Shown here in pieces: positions 8,029 to 17,069 of a DNA stretch of 47,434 nt; the stretch's first letter is position 1; each line of letters starts with the position of its first letter. A model generated the notes under the pieces. The model was not told where the DNA came from and did no database searches. It was given only the letters and a program-made list of their open reading frames with translations. Origin of the DNA: an uncultured Roseibacillus sp. (lineage in GTDB: Bacteria; Verrucomicrobiota; Verrucomicrobiia; Verrucomicrobiales; Akkermansiaceae). Made by a program: the position numbers and the translations under genes. The stretch covers positions 1-47,434 of the forward strand of contig CALFBF010000005.1 of the NCBI GenBank assembly GCA_937949965.1. Direction: 5' to 3'.

Positions 8029-9030
8029 TTACTTAACAATCACAGTCGCTCCCGGGCGGATGACCTGAGGAATACGGGCCGCATCCCAGTTCGCCAATCG
8101 GAAGCATCCAGAACTACGAGCACGACCAATGGTGCGTGGGCTGTCAGTACCGTGAATCCCAATTCCGCTTTTGCTTAAGCCTGCCCAGAGAACACCCACT
8201 GGGTTGTTAGGTCCTCCCGGAATATTGAGTGCTTCCTTGCTGCGCTTACCTTTGGTGAGGAGCTGCTTGTCGTAGCGCCAAGTCGGCCATTCGACGGTGT
8301 TACGAAGCTTCCAAGTGCCGCGATGAATGAACTTCTCCTGACCGGGGGTGGTTGGGAAGCTGGCGACGAGACGGTAAGAGCTATCCGCACTCGGGAGAGC
8401 GGCAGCTATACTCGCAACCGACTTATCGGGAATCTCGTAAATTTGAATCTGACGTTTCGCGGTATCAATAATGACTTTGCGGCGAGCAAGTGAGCTGCCT
8501 TCTCCTTTGTAGCTGCGACCACGCTTAATTTCTTCAATTTTGAAGGGCTCAACATTAGGCACGATGAGAGTGCGGCCAGGAACAGCCGCCCAAGTGGTCT
8601 TCTTACCATTCAGTTCATAAAGCACGCTCTCTGAAGTGTGATAACGTTCAGCCATGAACTCGTAGTAACTGCGATAAGTAAGAGCCTTAGCCTCGGCCTG
8701 CTCGACGCGCTTGTAGGAAAGCTTGGGATTGACATACTGCTTCGCAATCTTAGGAACCGTTGCGGTAACGTACGTGTGTTCAACTAAAGCGTCCGCCTCG
8801 GCCTGAATACTGACCAAATCGTCTTCGCTACGACCCATAGATTGGTTGTAAGCCGCAATTGCTCGTTGGGTGAAAGTTCCCGGTTTGCCATCAATGAAAC
8901 CAGGGCCGAACATTTTCTGATCGAGTAAAATTTGAACTCGAAGCGCAGCATCACGCTCCGTTCCAAGCGAGATGTCCGTTGCAGAAGCAAACGACGTCAA
9001 AAAAAGGAAGGCCAAGAAAAAAAATTTCAT
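8029..9030 (-). CDS. Secreted L,D-transpeptidase (YkuD domain)
   Basis: Peptidoglycan cross-linking or lipoprotein-anchoring enzyme of the ErfK/YbiS/YcfS/YnhG group, acting in the periplasm. The signal peptide MKFFFLAFLFLTSFASA is clear. Residues about 25-65 (RVQILLDQKMFGPG, then TQRAIAAYNQ) look like a peptidoglycan-binding helical repeat, and 110-140 resemble a LysM segment. The YkuD active site has H293 in IGIHGTDSP and C309 in RSSGCFRL. The usual His before GC is Ser here. Its stop lies 4 bp from that of the convergent selenoprotein gene. Confidence 0.92.
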   Translation of the reverse strand: MKFFFLAFLFLTSFASATDISLGTERDAALRVQILLDQKMFGPGFIDGKPGTFTQRAIAAYNQSMGRSEDDLVSIQAEADALVEHTYVTATVPKIAKQYVNPKLSYKRVEQAEAKALTYRSYYEFMAERYHTSESVLYELNGKKTTWAAVPGRTLIVPNVEPFKIEEIKRGRSYKGEGSSLARRKVIIDTAKRQIQIYEIPDKSVASIAAALPSADSSYRLVASFPTTPGQEKFIHRGTWKLRNTVEWPTWRYDKQLLTKGKRSKEALNIPGGPNNPVGVLWAGLSKSGIGIHGTDSPRTIGRARSSGCFRLANWDAARIPQVIRPGATVIVK

Positions 9031-9162
9031 TATAATAAGGTGAAAGCTACTCGAAGATTAACAATTTATTTAAGAAAAGCAAAATAAATTGCCGCTTTGA
9101 GTGATTTTTTTAGAAGAATCTTTCTCCCCCGAAACAAGAATTCTCTCATATAGAAGACGTGT

Positions 9163-10458
9163 TTAGGGCACGATTTCTTCCATGAAATCGCGTAATTTTC
9201 CATCAATAGAAGGCGAAACAACCGCAGTTAAAAGAACGTCGTTCTCTTCGAAGTCGGTAGCAATCACCTTTCCTTCTTGATGCAGTAAGTTAATGAGATC
9301 CCCCCGGTGTTGTGGAACTCGATAACGACGGCGTTTCACCCGATCAGCAAGCTTGTTCTCCGCAGCCTCTATCAGCTTGTCTATTCCTTGGCCTTTTTTC
9401 GCTGAAATCTCGATTGCATTGGGAAAACGCTCTCGTAGTCGGGTCAATTGGCTCTCTTCTGCGAGGTCCACTTTATTTAATATTGTGAGGGCGGACTTGT
9501 CGCCCGCGCCCAGCTCATCGAGCACCCCGATAGTGGTCTGATAGAAAGCCTCCACCCCGGAATCACTGGCATCGAGCACGTGTAATAAGAAATCCGCGAG
9601 GACAGCCTCTTCCAAAGTCGATTTAAAAGCCTCCACCAAACGGTGAGGTAGATTGCGAACAAAACCTACGGTATCGGTGAGCAAAAGAGGCTGACCTCCG
9701 GGTAACTCGATCCGACGCGTCGTGGGATCTAAGGTCGCAAAAAGCTGGTCGGCCTCGTAGACATTAGAGCCAGACAAGCGGTTGAGCAAAGTCGACTTAC
9801 CCGCATTGGTATAGCCCACGATAGCTGCCGCGGGCACTTCGAAGCGGTCGCGGTCCTTACGCCGAGTGGCGCGCTGACGCCGCACGACTTCGAGCTCTTT
9901 CTTAATTCGTGAAATCTTGGTACGCGCCAGGCGGCGATCGATCTCGATCTGTTGTTCGCCCATACCGCGCGACGCTGCGCCACTCCCTCCCCCACCACCG
10001 CCTTCGCGGTCGAGGTGGCCCCACATCTTGGCCATCCGCGGGAGAGCATATTCCATACGGGCCAGCTCGACCTGTAGCTGAGCTTCTTTCGTGGAAGCGC
10101 GTTGCGCAAAAATATCGAGAATGACTTCTTCTCTATCGATGACTGTGATTTCGGCAGCGCCTTCCCAGTTCCGCTGTTGAGATGGGGAGAGTCCATTATC
10201 AATGATGAGGCAGTCGCAGTCTTTTTCGCGCGCGAGATCAACGACTTCCTGGGACTTTCCGGTGCCGCAGATGAAAGCTTTGTGCTGGGAGCGGACACGA
10301 ATCAGCTCCATCCCCACCACCCCAATGCCGAGCGTATCTACCAGCTCTTCAAGCTCTAACAACAAAGCACGGGCCTCGCCCTCTTCTTCGCTTTTGAAGT
10401 AGAATCCTACTAACATCGCCCGCTCCACTAAGTCAGGCTTTTCTCTTACCTCGAACAT
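9163..10458 (-). CDS. hflX: Ribosome-associated GTPase HflX
   Basis: HflX binds the large ribosomal subunit and splits stalled ribosomes under stress. The N-terminal HflX domain (about 1-175) ends in a long helical linker with the family's Gly-rich stretch GGGGGSGAASRGMGEQQIE. The G domain has G1 GYTNAGKST at 215-223, G3 DTVGF from 262 and G4 NKVDL from 328. Length, 431 residues, is typical. It is monocistronic as far as can be seen, with a 64-bp gap to the upstream protease gene on the same strand. Confidence 0.97.
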   Translation of the reverse strand: MFEVREKPDLVERAMLVGFYFKSEEEGEARALLLELEELVDTLGIGVVGMELIRVRSQHKAFICGTGKSQEVVDLAREKDCDCLIIDNGLSPSQQRNWEGAAEITVIDREEVILDIFAQRASTKEAQLQVELARMEYALPRMAKMWGHLDREGGGGGGSGAASRGMGEQQIEIDRRLARTKISRIKKELEVVRRQRATRRKDRDRFEVPAAAIVGYTNAGKSTLLNRLSGSNVYEADQLFATLDPTTRRIELPGGQPLLLTDTVGFVRNLPHRLVEAFKSTLEEAVLADFLLHVLDASDSGVEAFYQTTIGVLDELGAGDKSALTILNKVDLAEESQLTRLRERFPNAIEISAKKGQGIDKLIEAAENKLADRVKRRRYRVPQHRGDLINLLHQEGKVIATDFEENDVLLTAVVSPSIDGKLRDFMEEIVP

Positions 10459-10522
10459 CGACGTCGTTAATTAATACCGATTCGAGACCTGGAACAAGGA
10501 AGGAGGAAGGGCACGTGAACTC

Positions 10523-11626
10523 TCAATGAGTATTTCTAAGAGACTCCCATTGCATTCCGACCGGAATCCACTCCTTGAGCGAAGCGGCGGCAACAGTGGG
10601 AGCAGAAACGCGCCGTCGTTTTGCAGCAGGATCGCCCACATAGAGAAGATGGGAACCAGCATCTAAAAGAGCTCCCGTGCTTTCGAGGAAGTCCATTCCG
10701 ATGATGCCGTCTACGATACGTCCATTCTGATCGTGGAAATTTTTACGCACTACAGGAAGCGGTATGACCGCGACTTGGAACTCGGTCACCACCAAACGAT
10801 CGAAGACAACATTAGTAAAAGTAGCCGAGCGTGCAGGAGTATCATCACCAGAGGCATCAATAATCCGTGCTGAGCTTGAGGCGGTCTTGAGGCCCAGTTG
10901 ACGGGCACTCTCGGCAGAGAGGACAGAGACTTCTGCTCCGGTATCCACAATCCAAGTGACCAAACGACCGTTCCACTCCGACTCCAAGACAAGATGAGGA
11001 AGACTCTTGGCTGGTCGGAGCGTTAAGACATTAAACCCCAGATCGTTTTTCTCCCCAATCGGTTTAATCCGCTGCAGTTCACTCCCCCCCTGAGGCCGTC
11101 TCGGGACCCACATCTTGCCACTACCCAAATCAATCAAAGCTCCCAAAGCCTCTAGAGCATCAAGGCCAACCTGACCATCGTAACGCGAGGTCGCAGTATC
11201 TCCTAGCGGCTCGTTCGCGAGCATGAAGGGAAAAGGGAGCGCCGAAACTGGTCCTGCAGAGAGCACACCGAGACCGACACTAGAAGTAACGGGGCGACCG
11301 AGGGCACCGCGAGAAATCACTTGCGCACTGGAATCAATCCGTAGCTTGAGCCGAGGTGCTAGATTGGTATCAAGGTCAGTTGAATTCGCTCCCGAATCGA
11401 TGAGCAAGTCGACAGGTTCTCCATTAACTAGAAATTTACCCGAAAAGCGGGTATCCCGGCTAATTTTCTTAAGCGGCAGGGGGGTATAACCGAGTGAAGT
11501 TAATTTCTTTTCTCGGAGAGCGCTCGAAGATCCCGCGAAAGAGCCTCGTTGAGAATTACCCCCACAAGCTGCTAAAAACAGAACAGGGAGAAGGCAAAAA
11601 AGAAGTTGGGGGGCTTTCGAAAACAT
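10523..11626 (-). CDS. Lipoprotein with two retropepsin-like aspartyl protease domains
   Basis: An N-terminal lipobox LAAC places the lipidated cysteine at residue 21, so the protein is membrane-anchored outside the cytoplasm. Two retropepsin-type half sites are present: LLIDSGANST with D77-S-G and WIVDTGAEVSVLS with D228-T-G. Each is followed by the family's later Gly-rich strand (VGLDALEALGA; GIIGMDFLES). A single-chain protein with two such copies could form its own pseudo-dimer, as in pepsins; that is inference. No substrate is indicated by the neighbours. Confidence 0.85.
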   Translation of the reverse strand: MFSKAPQLLFCLLPVLFLAACGGNSQRGSFAGSSSALREKKLTSLGYTPLPLKKISRDTRFSGKFLVNGEPVDLLIDSGANSTDLDTNLAPRLKLRIDSSAQVISRGALGRPVTSSVGLGVLSAGPVSALPFPFMLANEPLGDTATSRYDGQVGLDALEALGALIDLGSGKMWVPRRPQGGSELQRIKPIGEKNDLGFNVLTLRPAKSLPHLVLESEWNGRLVTWIVDTGAEVSVLSAESARQLGLKTASSSARIIDASGDDTPARSATFTNVVFDRLVVTEFQVAVIPLPVVRKNFHDQNGRIVDGIIGMDFLESTGALLDAGSHLLYVGDPAAKRRRVSAPTVAAASLKEWIPVGMQWESLRNTH

Positions 11627-11672
11627 TAGCTGGCTATGAGTCTACGTGCGTGTGATGAAAAAGAAATCATCC

Positions 11673-12320
11673 TTATTCAGGAAAAAGAGCATTCTGGAAC
11701 AGAGATAATGTTTCAAAGACCGCATCTGCCTCCGAAAAGTCACTCACCTTCGTAATTTTATTGGGGATGGCATACGCCCTCATTCCCGCACTTTTGGCTG
11801 ACCGAACTCCATTTAAGGAATCCTCGACCACGGAACAATTCGCAGGAGAAACGTCCAAAGCAGTCGCAGAGGCGAGGTAAAGATCTGGCGCAGGCTTAAT
11901 GCGAGGCGCATCGCCGCGACAGGTGACGTTCTCAAAGAAAGAAGCCATCCCCAAGCGTGCTAACCAACCATCGACCCAACGATGAGACGATGAGGATACA
12001 ACTGCGAGGCGAGTCTGCCCTGAGAGAGTTTGCAGTAACTCAAGAGCACCCTCGATAGGGCCTTGCTCGCGGAGACCAGACTCAATCTCAATCTGGCGCT
12101 CGGCATCCATCGCCTGCCAATCAAATTCGCGTCCGGTCAGTTCTTCGAGATGAGTTTGCGGAGACCAGGTTTGAAAATCCGAACCAATGCATTGCACATA
12201 AATCTCGATCGGAAGCTCCTGCTGATAGCGTTCAAAAGTCCGCACCCAGGCCTGATAGATCGTCCACTCGGTATCAACTAAGGTGCCATCAAAATCGAAG
12301 AAAATGGCCTCAGGAAGCAT
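11673..12320 (-). CDS. HAD-superfamily hydrolase, beta-phosphoglucomutase-like
   Basis: The first HAD motif FFDFDGTLVDTE supplies the nucleophile and general-acid Asp pair at residues 9 and 11. Motif II is VVSSSS, motif III the Lys in RIKPAPDLY, and motif IV VVEDSLNGVRSAKSAG. The helical cap after motif I fits subclass I phosphatases and phosphomutases such as YcjU, PhoE-like or YqaB proteins. The substrate cannot be read from sequence. Its ATG overlaps the end of the upstream membrane-protein gene by 11 bp, so the two are coupled. Confidence 0.9.
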   Translation of the reverse strand: MLPEAIFFDFDGTLVDTEWTIYQAWVRTFERYQQELPIEIYVQCIGSDFQTWSPQTHLEELTGREFDWQAMDAERQIEIESGLREQGPIEGALELLQTLSGQTRLAVVSSSSHRWVDGWLARLGMASFFENVTCRGDAPRIKPAPDLYLASATALDVSPANCSVVEDSLNGVRSAKSAGMRAYAIPNKITKVSDFSEADAVFETLSLFQNALFPE

Positions 12321-12900
12321 TTGAAAGAGGAGTAGGAGGCTGAGATTTGGGCGGCGACTTAACGAACATGAAAATGATTCCTAAGATGAGAAAAATAAAG
12401 CCAACCAAACCAAGAAGAGTCGCGGTCCCTACGATCCCGAACAACTCCTTAAAACCCTCGCCAAAAGTTCCTTTAGTCAGGCTCAGATAACGCTGCTCGC
12501 CGGCTGGGCTCGTAACCACGAGTTCATAGTCGCCTGGCGTTGTTATGTGGAATACGCCCACAAGAACTTTAGAATTATCACCAATCCTCACTGTCGTTAC
12601 CCCGTGAGCGGACCTCATCATCGTCTTCCGACCAGTCGCGACTTCGATAAGCTCAAAACCGAAGCCACTAGGTAAAACAGGGTCATCGTTCACCGTCACA
12701 CCATCGACAACACCTTGATAGTTATGCCATAGAGACACTTTACCCGCTTCGGTGAGGGCGAACTCCGCATTCGCAGGAGCAGTGAGGGTGGCCAAGGTCT
12801 CATTGCGTTCGGACACGACTTTCACAAAGTGAACAATCATCACGCCCGCAAGCACCCAGCAAACGAGGGCCACAATGCAGAATGGAATCCCTTTCTTCAT
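12310..12900 (-). CDS. Membrane protein of unknown function
   Basis: I do not recognise this family. The 196-residue protein has a membrane segment at about residues 5-27 (FCIVALVCWVLAGVMIVHFV), a beta-rich extracytoplasmic domain of about 110 residues, and a second membrane segment near 160-185 (LLGLVGFIFLILGIIFMFV). The tail is PPKSQPPTPL. The frame is open further upstream, but the ATG at 12900 directly precedes the membrane segment and lies 14 bp after the decarboxylase stop. It is sandwiched between the decarboxylase and the HAD gene in what looks like one operon. Confidence 0.75.
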   Translation of the reverse strand: MKKGIPFCIVALVCWVLAGVMIVHFVKVVSERNETLATLTAPANAEFALTEAGKVSLWHNYQGVVDGVTVNDDPVLPSGFGFELIEVATGRKTMMRSAHGVTTVRIGDNSKVLVGVFHITTPGDYELVVTSPAGEQRYLSLTKGTFGEGFKELFGIVGTATLLGLVGFIFLILGIIFMFVKSPPKSQPPTPLSNAS

Positions 12901-12914
12901 CGATATTCTAACAA

Positions 12915-13847
12915 CTAACTCAGACCGAGATCTTCTCGGAAGTAGGCGATCGTCTTTTCCAAACCATCTGCGAGAGGAACTTCTGGTTGCCAAGCGAGCT
13001 TTTCTTGCGCCACGGAAATATCTGGCTTGCGCTGCTTGGGGTCATCCTGAGGCAGCTCTTGGAAGACGAGCTTAGAAGAACCTCCCACTTGTTTGAGAAC
13101 CTCTTCCGCGAGTTCTAACATCGTGAACTCACCGGGGTTTCCGATGTTCATGGGCTGAGTGTAATCACTCTCCATGAGTCCCATGAAACCACGGATCAAA
13201 TCATCAACGTAACAGAAGGAGCGCGTCTGAGTGCCGTCACCATAGATGGTGATGTCTTCCCCCTTGAGGGCTTGCACGATGAAGTTAGAAACCACTCGCC
13301 CGTCCTCCGCATTCATACGCGGACCATAGGTATTAAAAATTCTAACAATACGGATATCGACTCCATTCTGGCGATGGTAGTCCATGAAAAGAGTCTCCGC
13401 ACAACGCTTACCCTCATCGTAACAAGAGCGAATCCCGATTGGGTTCACATTCCCCCAATAACTCTCGGGTTGAGGGTGGATTTCAGGGTCCCCATAGACT
13501 TCAGAAGTGGAGGCTTGGAAGACCCGGGCCTTGGTCCGCTTGGCAAGGCCGAGACAATTAATAGCCCCCATCACGGAGGTCTTAATCGTCTTGATGGCAT
13601 TATACTGATAATGAGGCGGGCTGGCAGGACAGGCTAGATTGTAGATGCGATCGACCTCTACCTTGAAGGGCTCGATGACGTCATGGCGCATGAGCTCAAA
13701 ATTCGGGTTTCCGAAGAGATGAGCCACGTTCGCCTTCCGTCCCGTGAAGTAATTATCCAAACAGACCACATCATCACCCTGCGCTAACAAACGATCAATC
13801 AAATGGGAGCCTAAGAAGCCTGCTCCCCCTGTCACCAATACTCTCAT
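12915..13847 (-). CDS. UDP-glucuronate decarboxylase (UDP-xylose synthase)
   Basis: Short-chain dehydrogenase/epimerase that makes UDP-xylose from UDP-glucuronate for glycan synthesis. The Rossmann motif [10 protein letters not shown] lies at the N-terminus. The stretches [28 protein letters not shown] and [13 protein letters not shown] (YxxxK catalytic pair) are strongly characteristic of the UXS/SUD branch rather than of 4-epimerases. Length, 310 residues, fits the bacterial soluble enzyme. It is the first gene of a three-gene unit with a membrane protein and a HAD phosphatase. Confidence 0.93.
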   Translation of the reverse strand: MRVLVTGGAGFLGSHLIDRLLAQGDDVVCLDNYFTGRKANVAHLFGNPNFELMRHDVIEPFKVEVDRIYNLACPASPPHYQYNAIKTIKTSVMGAINCLGLAKRTKARVFQASTSEVYGDPEIHPQPESYWGNVNPIGIRSCYDEGKRCAETLFMDYHRQNGVDIRIVRIFNTYGPRMNAEDGRVVSNFIVQALKGEDITIYGDGTQTRSFCYVDDLIRGFMGLMESDYTQPMNIGNPGEFTMLELAEEVLKQVGGSSKLVFQELPQDDPKQRKPDISVAQEKLAWQPEVPLADGLEKTIAYFREDLGLS

Positions 13848-13917
13848 CGCGGGCGCTCTTAGCGGAAAGGTGAACGTTTGACCAGTCCGAACGGATTCGA
13901 GACCAGTGGTTAGCAGA

Positions 13918-13943
13918 AAGCCCGCATCCTACGACGCGGGCTT
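13918..13943 (-). terminator. Hairpin terminator after carbonic anhydrase gene
   Basis: AAGCCCGC (13918-13925) pairs with GCGGGCTT (13936-13943). On the minus strand the stem is followed by TTTCTG, giving a weak U-tract. It lies about 35 bp beyond the stop of the carbonic anhydrase gene and before the decarboxylase start. Confidence 0.65.
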
Positions 13944-13978
13944 CGGGGAAAAGCTACTCTAAGAGTACGAAAACTCGT

Positions 13979-14689
13979 TTAACCCTCTTTCTTCTCATCT
14001 AACAAAGTCACCTCCCCAGTATGGAGAGAGTAGAGCGCGCCTACGATTTTGATTTTGCCCTCTTTTTCAAGATTCGCGAGGGTCTCGCTGCGCTTGCGGA
14101 CATCCGCGACGGTGAGGTGAACGTTTTCTTCCACCACTGCCGCTACGAAGTCAGAATTCTTGGAAGTCTTTTGGTCATCCTCAAAGCCTTCCACCGCGTC
14201 CACTGCCGGAGTGATCTCGGCTAACAGATTCGTGAGATTACCGAGTTCGACATGATCACAAGCGCCTTTGACGGCACCACAAGCCTCATGGCCCAGAACC
14301 ATCACCAGCTTCACGCCCGCTGCGGCAGTGGCGAACTCCATAGAACCGAGCTGATCGATACTCTCCACATTCCCTGCGACACGACCAACGAAGATATCGC
14401 CAATACCTTGATCAAAGACCTGCTCAACTGGCACGCGTGAATCAACGCAAGATAAGACGTAGGCCTTGGGGAATTGACCTTTGGAAGTCTGCTCGATCCG
14501 AGCCTCGATATTGGCCTCGGTCAATTGACCCGACATGTAGCGCTTATTCCCCGCCATCAGATCCTTCAGGACTCCGTCTGGAGTGAGTGTTTTCTGAACC
14601 TCCGCAGAAGGGGCCAAGTTCTTGTCTTCAGCATGGAGAGGGGCAGTGAGCGCAGCAGCACAAAGCGCAAACACGGGTAGTTTTTTCAT
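13979..14689 (-). CDS. Exported beta-class carbonic anhydrase
   Basis: Zinc enzyme that interconverts CO2 and bicarbonate. A signal peptide (MKKLPVFALCAAALTAPLHA) directs it to the periplasm, unlike most housekeeping beta enzymes. The zinc ligands are visible as C81 and D83 in SCVDSRVP, and H134 and C137 in LGHEACGAV. The Asp-Arg dyad D83-R85 is present. Length, 236 residues, is normal once the signal is counted. It stands alone between a hairpin terminator and the divergent OmpA-like gene. Confidence 0.93.
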   Translation of the reverse strand: MKKLPVFALCAAALTAPLHAEDKNLAPSAEVQKTLTPDGVLKDLMAGNKRYMSGQLTEANIEARIEQTSKGQFPKAYVLSCVDSRVPVEQVFDQGIGDIFVGRVAGNVESIDQLGSMEFATAAAGVKLVMVLGHEACGAVKGACDHVELGNLTNLLAEITPAVDAVEGFEDDQKTSKNSDFVAAVVEENVHLTVADVRKRSETLANLEKEGKIKIVGALYSLHTGEVTLLDEKKEG

Positions 14690-14881
14690 CAGTTTACTTA
14701 ATTTTTGTTACAAGTGAACAACCTGAATAGAGATTGCTAGAATCATTCTAATTCTACTTTGGCACCGCGCAACTACTTTGCGGACATTCCTTTTAGACAT
14801 CGCCACATGAGCAAAAATGAGAAAATTCCTGCTGAATACACCCCGGCCGATTGACGTTAAAGACCAGCACACTAAGATACC

Positions 14882-15586
14882 ATGATGACCAAACTACCTT
14901 CCTTGCCGACCCCCTCTTTAAAGATCGTCGCTTTGAGCACAGCCGCAGCCTTCGGCCTTGCTAACTGCACCACTACCAACGCCTACACAGGCGAGCAACA
15001 GGTTTCCAAATCTGCCGTGGGAGCAGGTGTCGGCACCCTCATCGGAGCTGGTCTGGGCGCGCTCATCGGTAGTGCCAATGACGAAGCGGGCAAAGGTGCC
15101 CTCATTGGTGCGGGTGTTGGATTCCTCGGTGGATTGGGTGTCGGTCAATACATGGACCAACAGGAAGCCCTCATCCGTCGTCAACTGCAGGGAACTGGAG
15201 TCAGCGTCACTCGCGAAGGCAATGAGATCATTCTCAATATGCCGCAAGACATCACCTTTGCAGTCGCTCAGGACAGCTTGCGACCTGAAATGGGGAATAC
15301 CCTCAACTCGGTCGCAATCGTGCTCAACAAGTTCGACAAAACCGTGGTTACCGTCGAAGGGCATACCGACTCTGACGGCAGCCACTCTTACAACCAAAAC
15401 CTCTCCGAACGACGCGCCTTACGGGTCTCGAACTACTTAGCGAGCCAGCGCGTCCGCTCCGAACGCCTCATCACACGGGGATTCGGCGAAACCCAGCCCG
15501 TGGCCTCCAATGCCAGCCGTGCCGGTAAAGCGCAAAACCGCCGTGTGGAGATCCACATCGTGCCACCCCAGCAGCCTCGGTCTTAG
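14882..15586 (+). CDS. OmpA-like peptidoglycan-binding lipoprotein with glycine zipper
   Basis: A lipoprotein signal ends in LANC with the lipid site at C29. Residues about 45-100 form a glycine-zipper segment (GAGVGTLIGAGLGALIG, then GKGALIGAGVGFLGG). The C-terminal 110 residues are an OmpA_C domain with VEGHTDSDG and NQNLSERRALRVSNYL plus the terminal RRVEIHI, which binds diaminopimelate in peptidoglycan. This is the YiaD/YfiB-type layout. It probably tethers the outer membrane to the wall. The start could be the second ATG at 14885. Confidence 0.9.
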   Translation: MMTKLPSLPTPSLKIVALSTAAAFGLANCTTTNAYTGEQQVSKSAVGAGVGTLIGAGLGALIGSANDEAGKGALIGAGVGFLGGLGVGQYMDQQEALIRRQLQGTGVSVTREGNEIILNMPQDITFAVAQDSLRPEMGNTLNSVAIVLNKFDKTVVTVEGHTDSDGSHSYNQNLSERRALRVSNYLASQRVRSERLITRGFGETQPVASNASRAGKAQNRRVEIHIVPPQQPRS

Positions 15587-15616
15587 TTGAAGATCCTGCT
15601 GTTCGACTAATAAACC

Positions 15617-16147
15617 ATGACAGACAAAGAAAAAATCGAGGTGATTGTAAATTCTCTCACCATTAACGCCCTTGGTGATATCAATCACGCGTCCGCCGGT
15701 GGTTCGAAGATGGGAGCGTTTATCCTTAGCAGTTGCCTAATCGATGCGATCTCAGGATTCGAGAAGGGCGCAGATACGACTAAGGCTGATTACATCGCCT
15801 TTGTGCAGAAGCGCCTACCTTCATACGACGCGACCAAATTATATGAAGATTTAAGATGCAAGCTTGTTCACAGTTACTCTGAAGGAGGATCGTATTCTTT
15901 TGTTGATGGAAAGCCTCAGCTGAATGGGAATCTGTGTGGGGGTAAGACCATTATTAATCTGGAGAATTTTGTGGATGACATAACCACGGCTTTGTCTGCG
16001 TTTACTTCCGATATTAGAGGTGCAGATCATGCGTTACGAGCGAACGCTATAGCGAGACTAGACGGTAATGGAGTAATTCGGGTTCAGACCGTACAGCTAA
16101 CGGAAGATTCGCTCTCATCAGGATCAATTCCATTGTCGAGTACATAG
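15617..16147 (+). CDS. HEPN-like protein of unknown function
   Basis: This 176-residue, mostly helical protein contains LYEDLRCKLVHSYSEGG at about residues 75-90. The R-x4-H spacing is the core motif of HEPN-fold proteins, many of which are RNases in toxin or defence systems. No antitoxin or nucleotidyltransferase gene lies beside it. Base composition is visibly more AT-rich than in neighbouring housekeeping genes, and it begins an accessory block that continues into repeat elements, which suggests acquisition by transfer. HEPN membership is by motif only. Confidence 0.65.
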   Translation: MTDKEKIEVIVNSLTINALGDINHASAGGSKMGAFILSSCLIDAISGFEKGADTTKADYIAFVQKRLPSYDATKLYEDLRCKLVHSYSEGGSYSFVDGKPQLNGNLCGGKTIINLENFVDDITTALSAFTSDIRGADHALRANAIARLDGNGVIRVQTVQLTEDSLSSGSIPLSST

Positions 16148-16296
16148 AAGATGTCGAACAATACACCCCATGTAAGAATGATTTGCGTATGGGTGATTCG
16201 TGAGCAACGCTTCTGCAACAAGGGTTCCTAGCCATTTATGGGCTTTTAGCTTTGTGCCATCATACTCCGTGAGCTATACATCTATCTGAAAGATCC

Positions 16297-16587
16297 ATGA
16301 AAATAGCTCCTCCAAGTGAGTTCACATCACTCGCGAAGACGAAAGGAGAAGAATTCTTTCTTTGGCAGGCTTCGAGTTACGAATCTGGGAGGTTTTTGGC
16401 TCTAGTAGTCGCAGTCTTTTGGTCTGTGGTTGTATCGAAAGATGACGGTCCATCGGTAATCTCGTTGTTCTGCCTTGCTTCTTGGGCGCTTACGCTGATG
16501 GGGTTTATCTCACACAGCGTTCTACATGTGCTACGGCGTCAGCTTCTCAATACTTCGGAAGAGCATAACGAAGTCGAAGCTCGGTGA
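16297..16587 (+). CDS. Small membrane protein of unknown function
   Basis: The 96-residue protein has two predicted membrane helices at about residues 31-47 (FLALVVAVFWSVVVS) and 54-76 (VISLFCLASWALTLMGFIS), with charged ends. I do not recognise it. It lies between the HEPN-like gene and a repeat pair, in the same AT-richer accessory block. The ATG is the only reasonable start. It could also be a chance frame, but the clean two-helix pattern makes a real gene more likely. Confidence 0.5.
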   Translation: MKIAPPSEFTSLAKTKGEEFFLWQASSYESGRFLALVVAVFWSVVVSKDDGPSVISLFCLASWALTLMGFISHSVLHVLRRQLLNTSEEHNEVEAR

Positions 16588-16650
16588 TCATAACGAAGGG
16601 CATTTCAGCCGCGGTCAACAGTTCAACCCTCAGACGAATGAGCTCACATC

Positions 16651-16892
16651 AGCTCTGAAGGAGCGCTTAGATACCAGAATAGTCCGCAGGGCTATTGAAT
16701 AACGAGCGTCTATCAAGAGGTCTGAAAGACCGTAAGATGCTCTGAGCCCCAGATACAATTAATCACTTGGATACGCTGGTTTATCCTCCGCATTTTTGCC
16801 GCATCCAACGGTCTTTCAGACCTAAAAATTTCATTACTAATGAGATCGTAGCCCTGCGGGCTACGCTGGTATCTAGGCGCTCCTTCGGAGCT
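16651..16892. repeat. REPIN-like inverted repeat pair, copy A
   Basis: Two arms of about 82 bp point toward each other (16651-16732 and 16809-16892). Each arm carries three short palindromes in the same order. They are GCTCCGAAGGAGC (16652-16664 with one change; 16879-16891), TAGCCCGCAGGGCTA (inside 16679-16695 and 16847-16865), and GGTCTGAAAGACC (16719-16731; 16810-16822). The motif ATACCAG lies between the first two. A 76-bp centre separates the arms. A second pair sits at 18932-19217. Together with terminator sequence this fills the 16588-17069 gene gap. Confidence 0.85.
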
Positions 16893-17005
16893 GTTGAACG
16901 AATCTAAACTCTTCAGCGACACCTCATTGTCGTTACTGGGCTGTTAAGCTGAATAACAGTAATTATTCTTGGCAAAGGGTCTCACTGCGGGAACTCGCGC
17001 TAACC

Positions 17006-17038
17006 AAAAAGCCCCACCTGAATCAGGCGGGGCTTTTT
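17006..17038 (-). terminator. Rho-independent terminator after symporter gene
   Basis: AAAAAGCCCC pairs with GGGGCTTTTT around an inner CCTG/CAGG stem with an AAT loop and a single A/C mismatch. The T-run on either strand makes it potentially bidirectional. It lies 31 bp past the symporter stop. Confidence 0.92.
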
Positions 17039-17069
17039 CTTTAAAGAACTTGTGGACGGAGGAGCCGTC

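Noticed and set aside
14807-14854. Fifteen-codon frame MSKNEKIPAEYTPAD upstream of the OmpA-like gene
   Set aside because: Too short to support, with no clear ribosome site or conservation evidence. Recorded in case a peptide or leader is found there.
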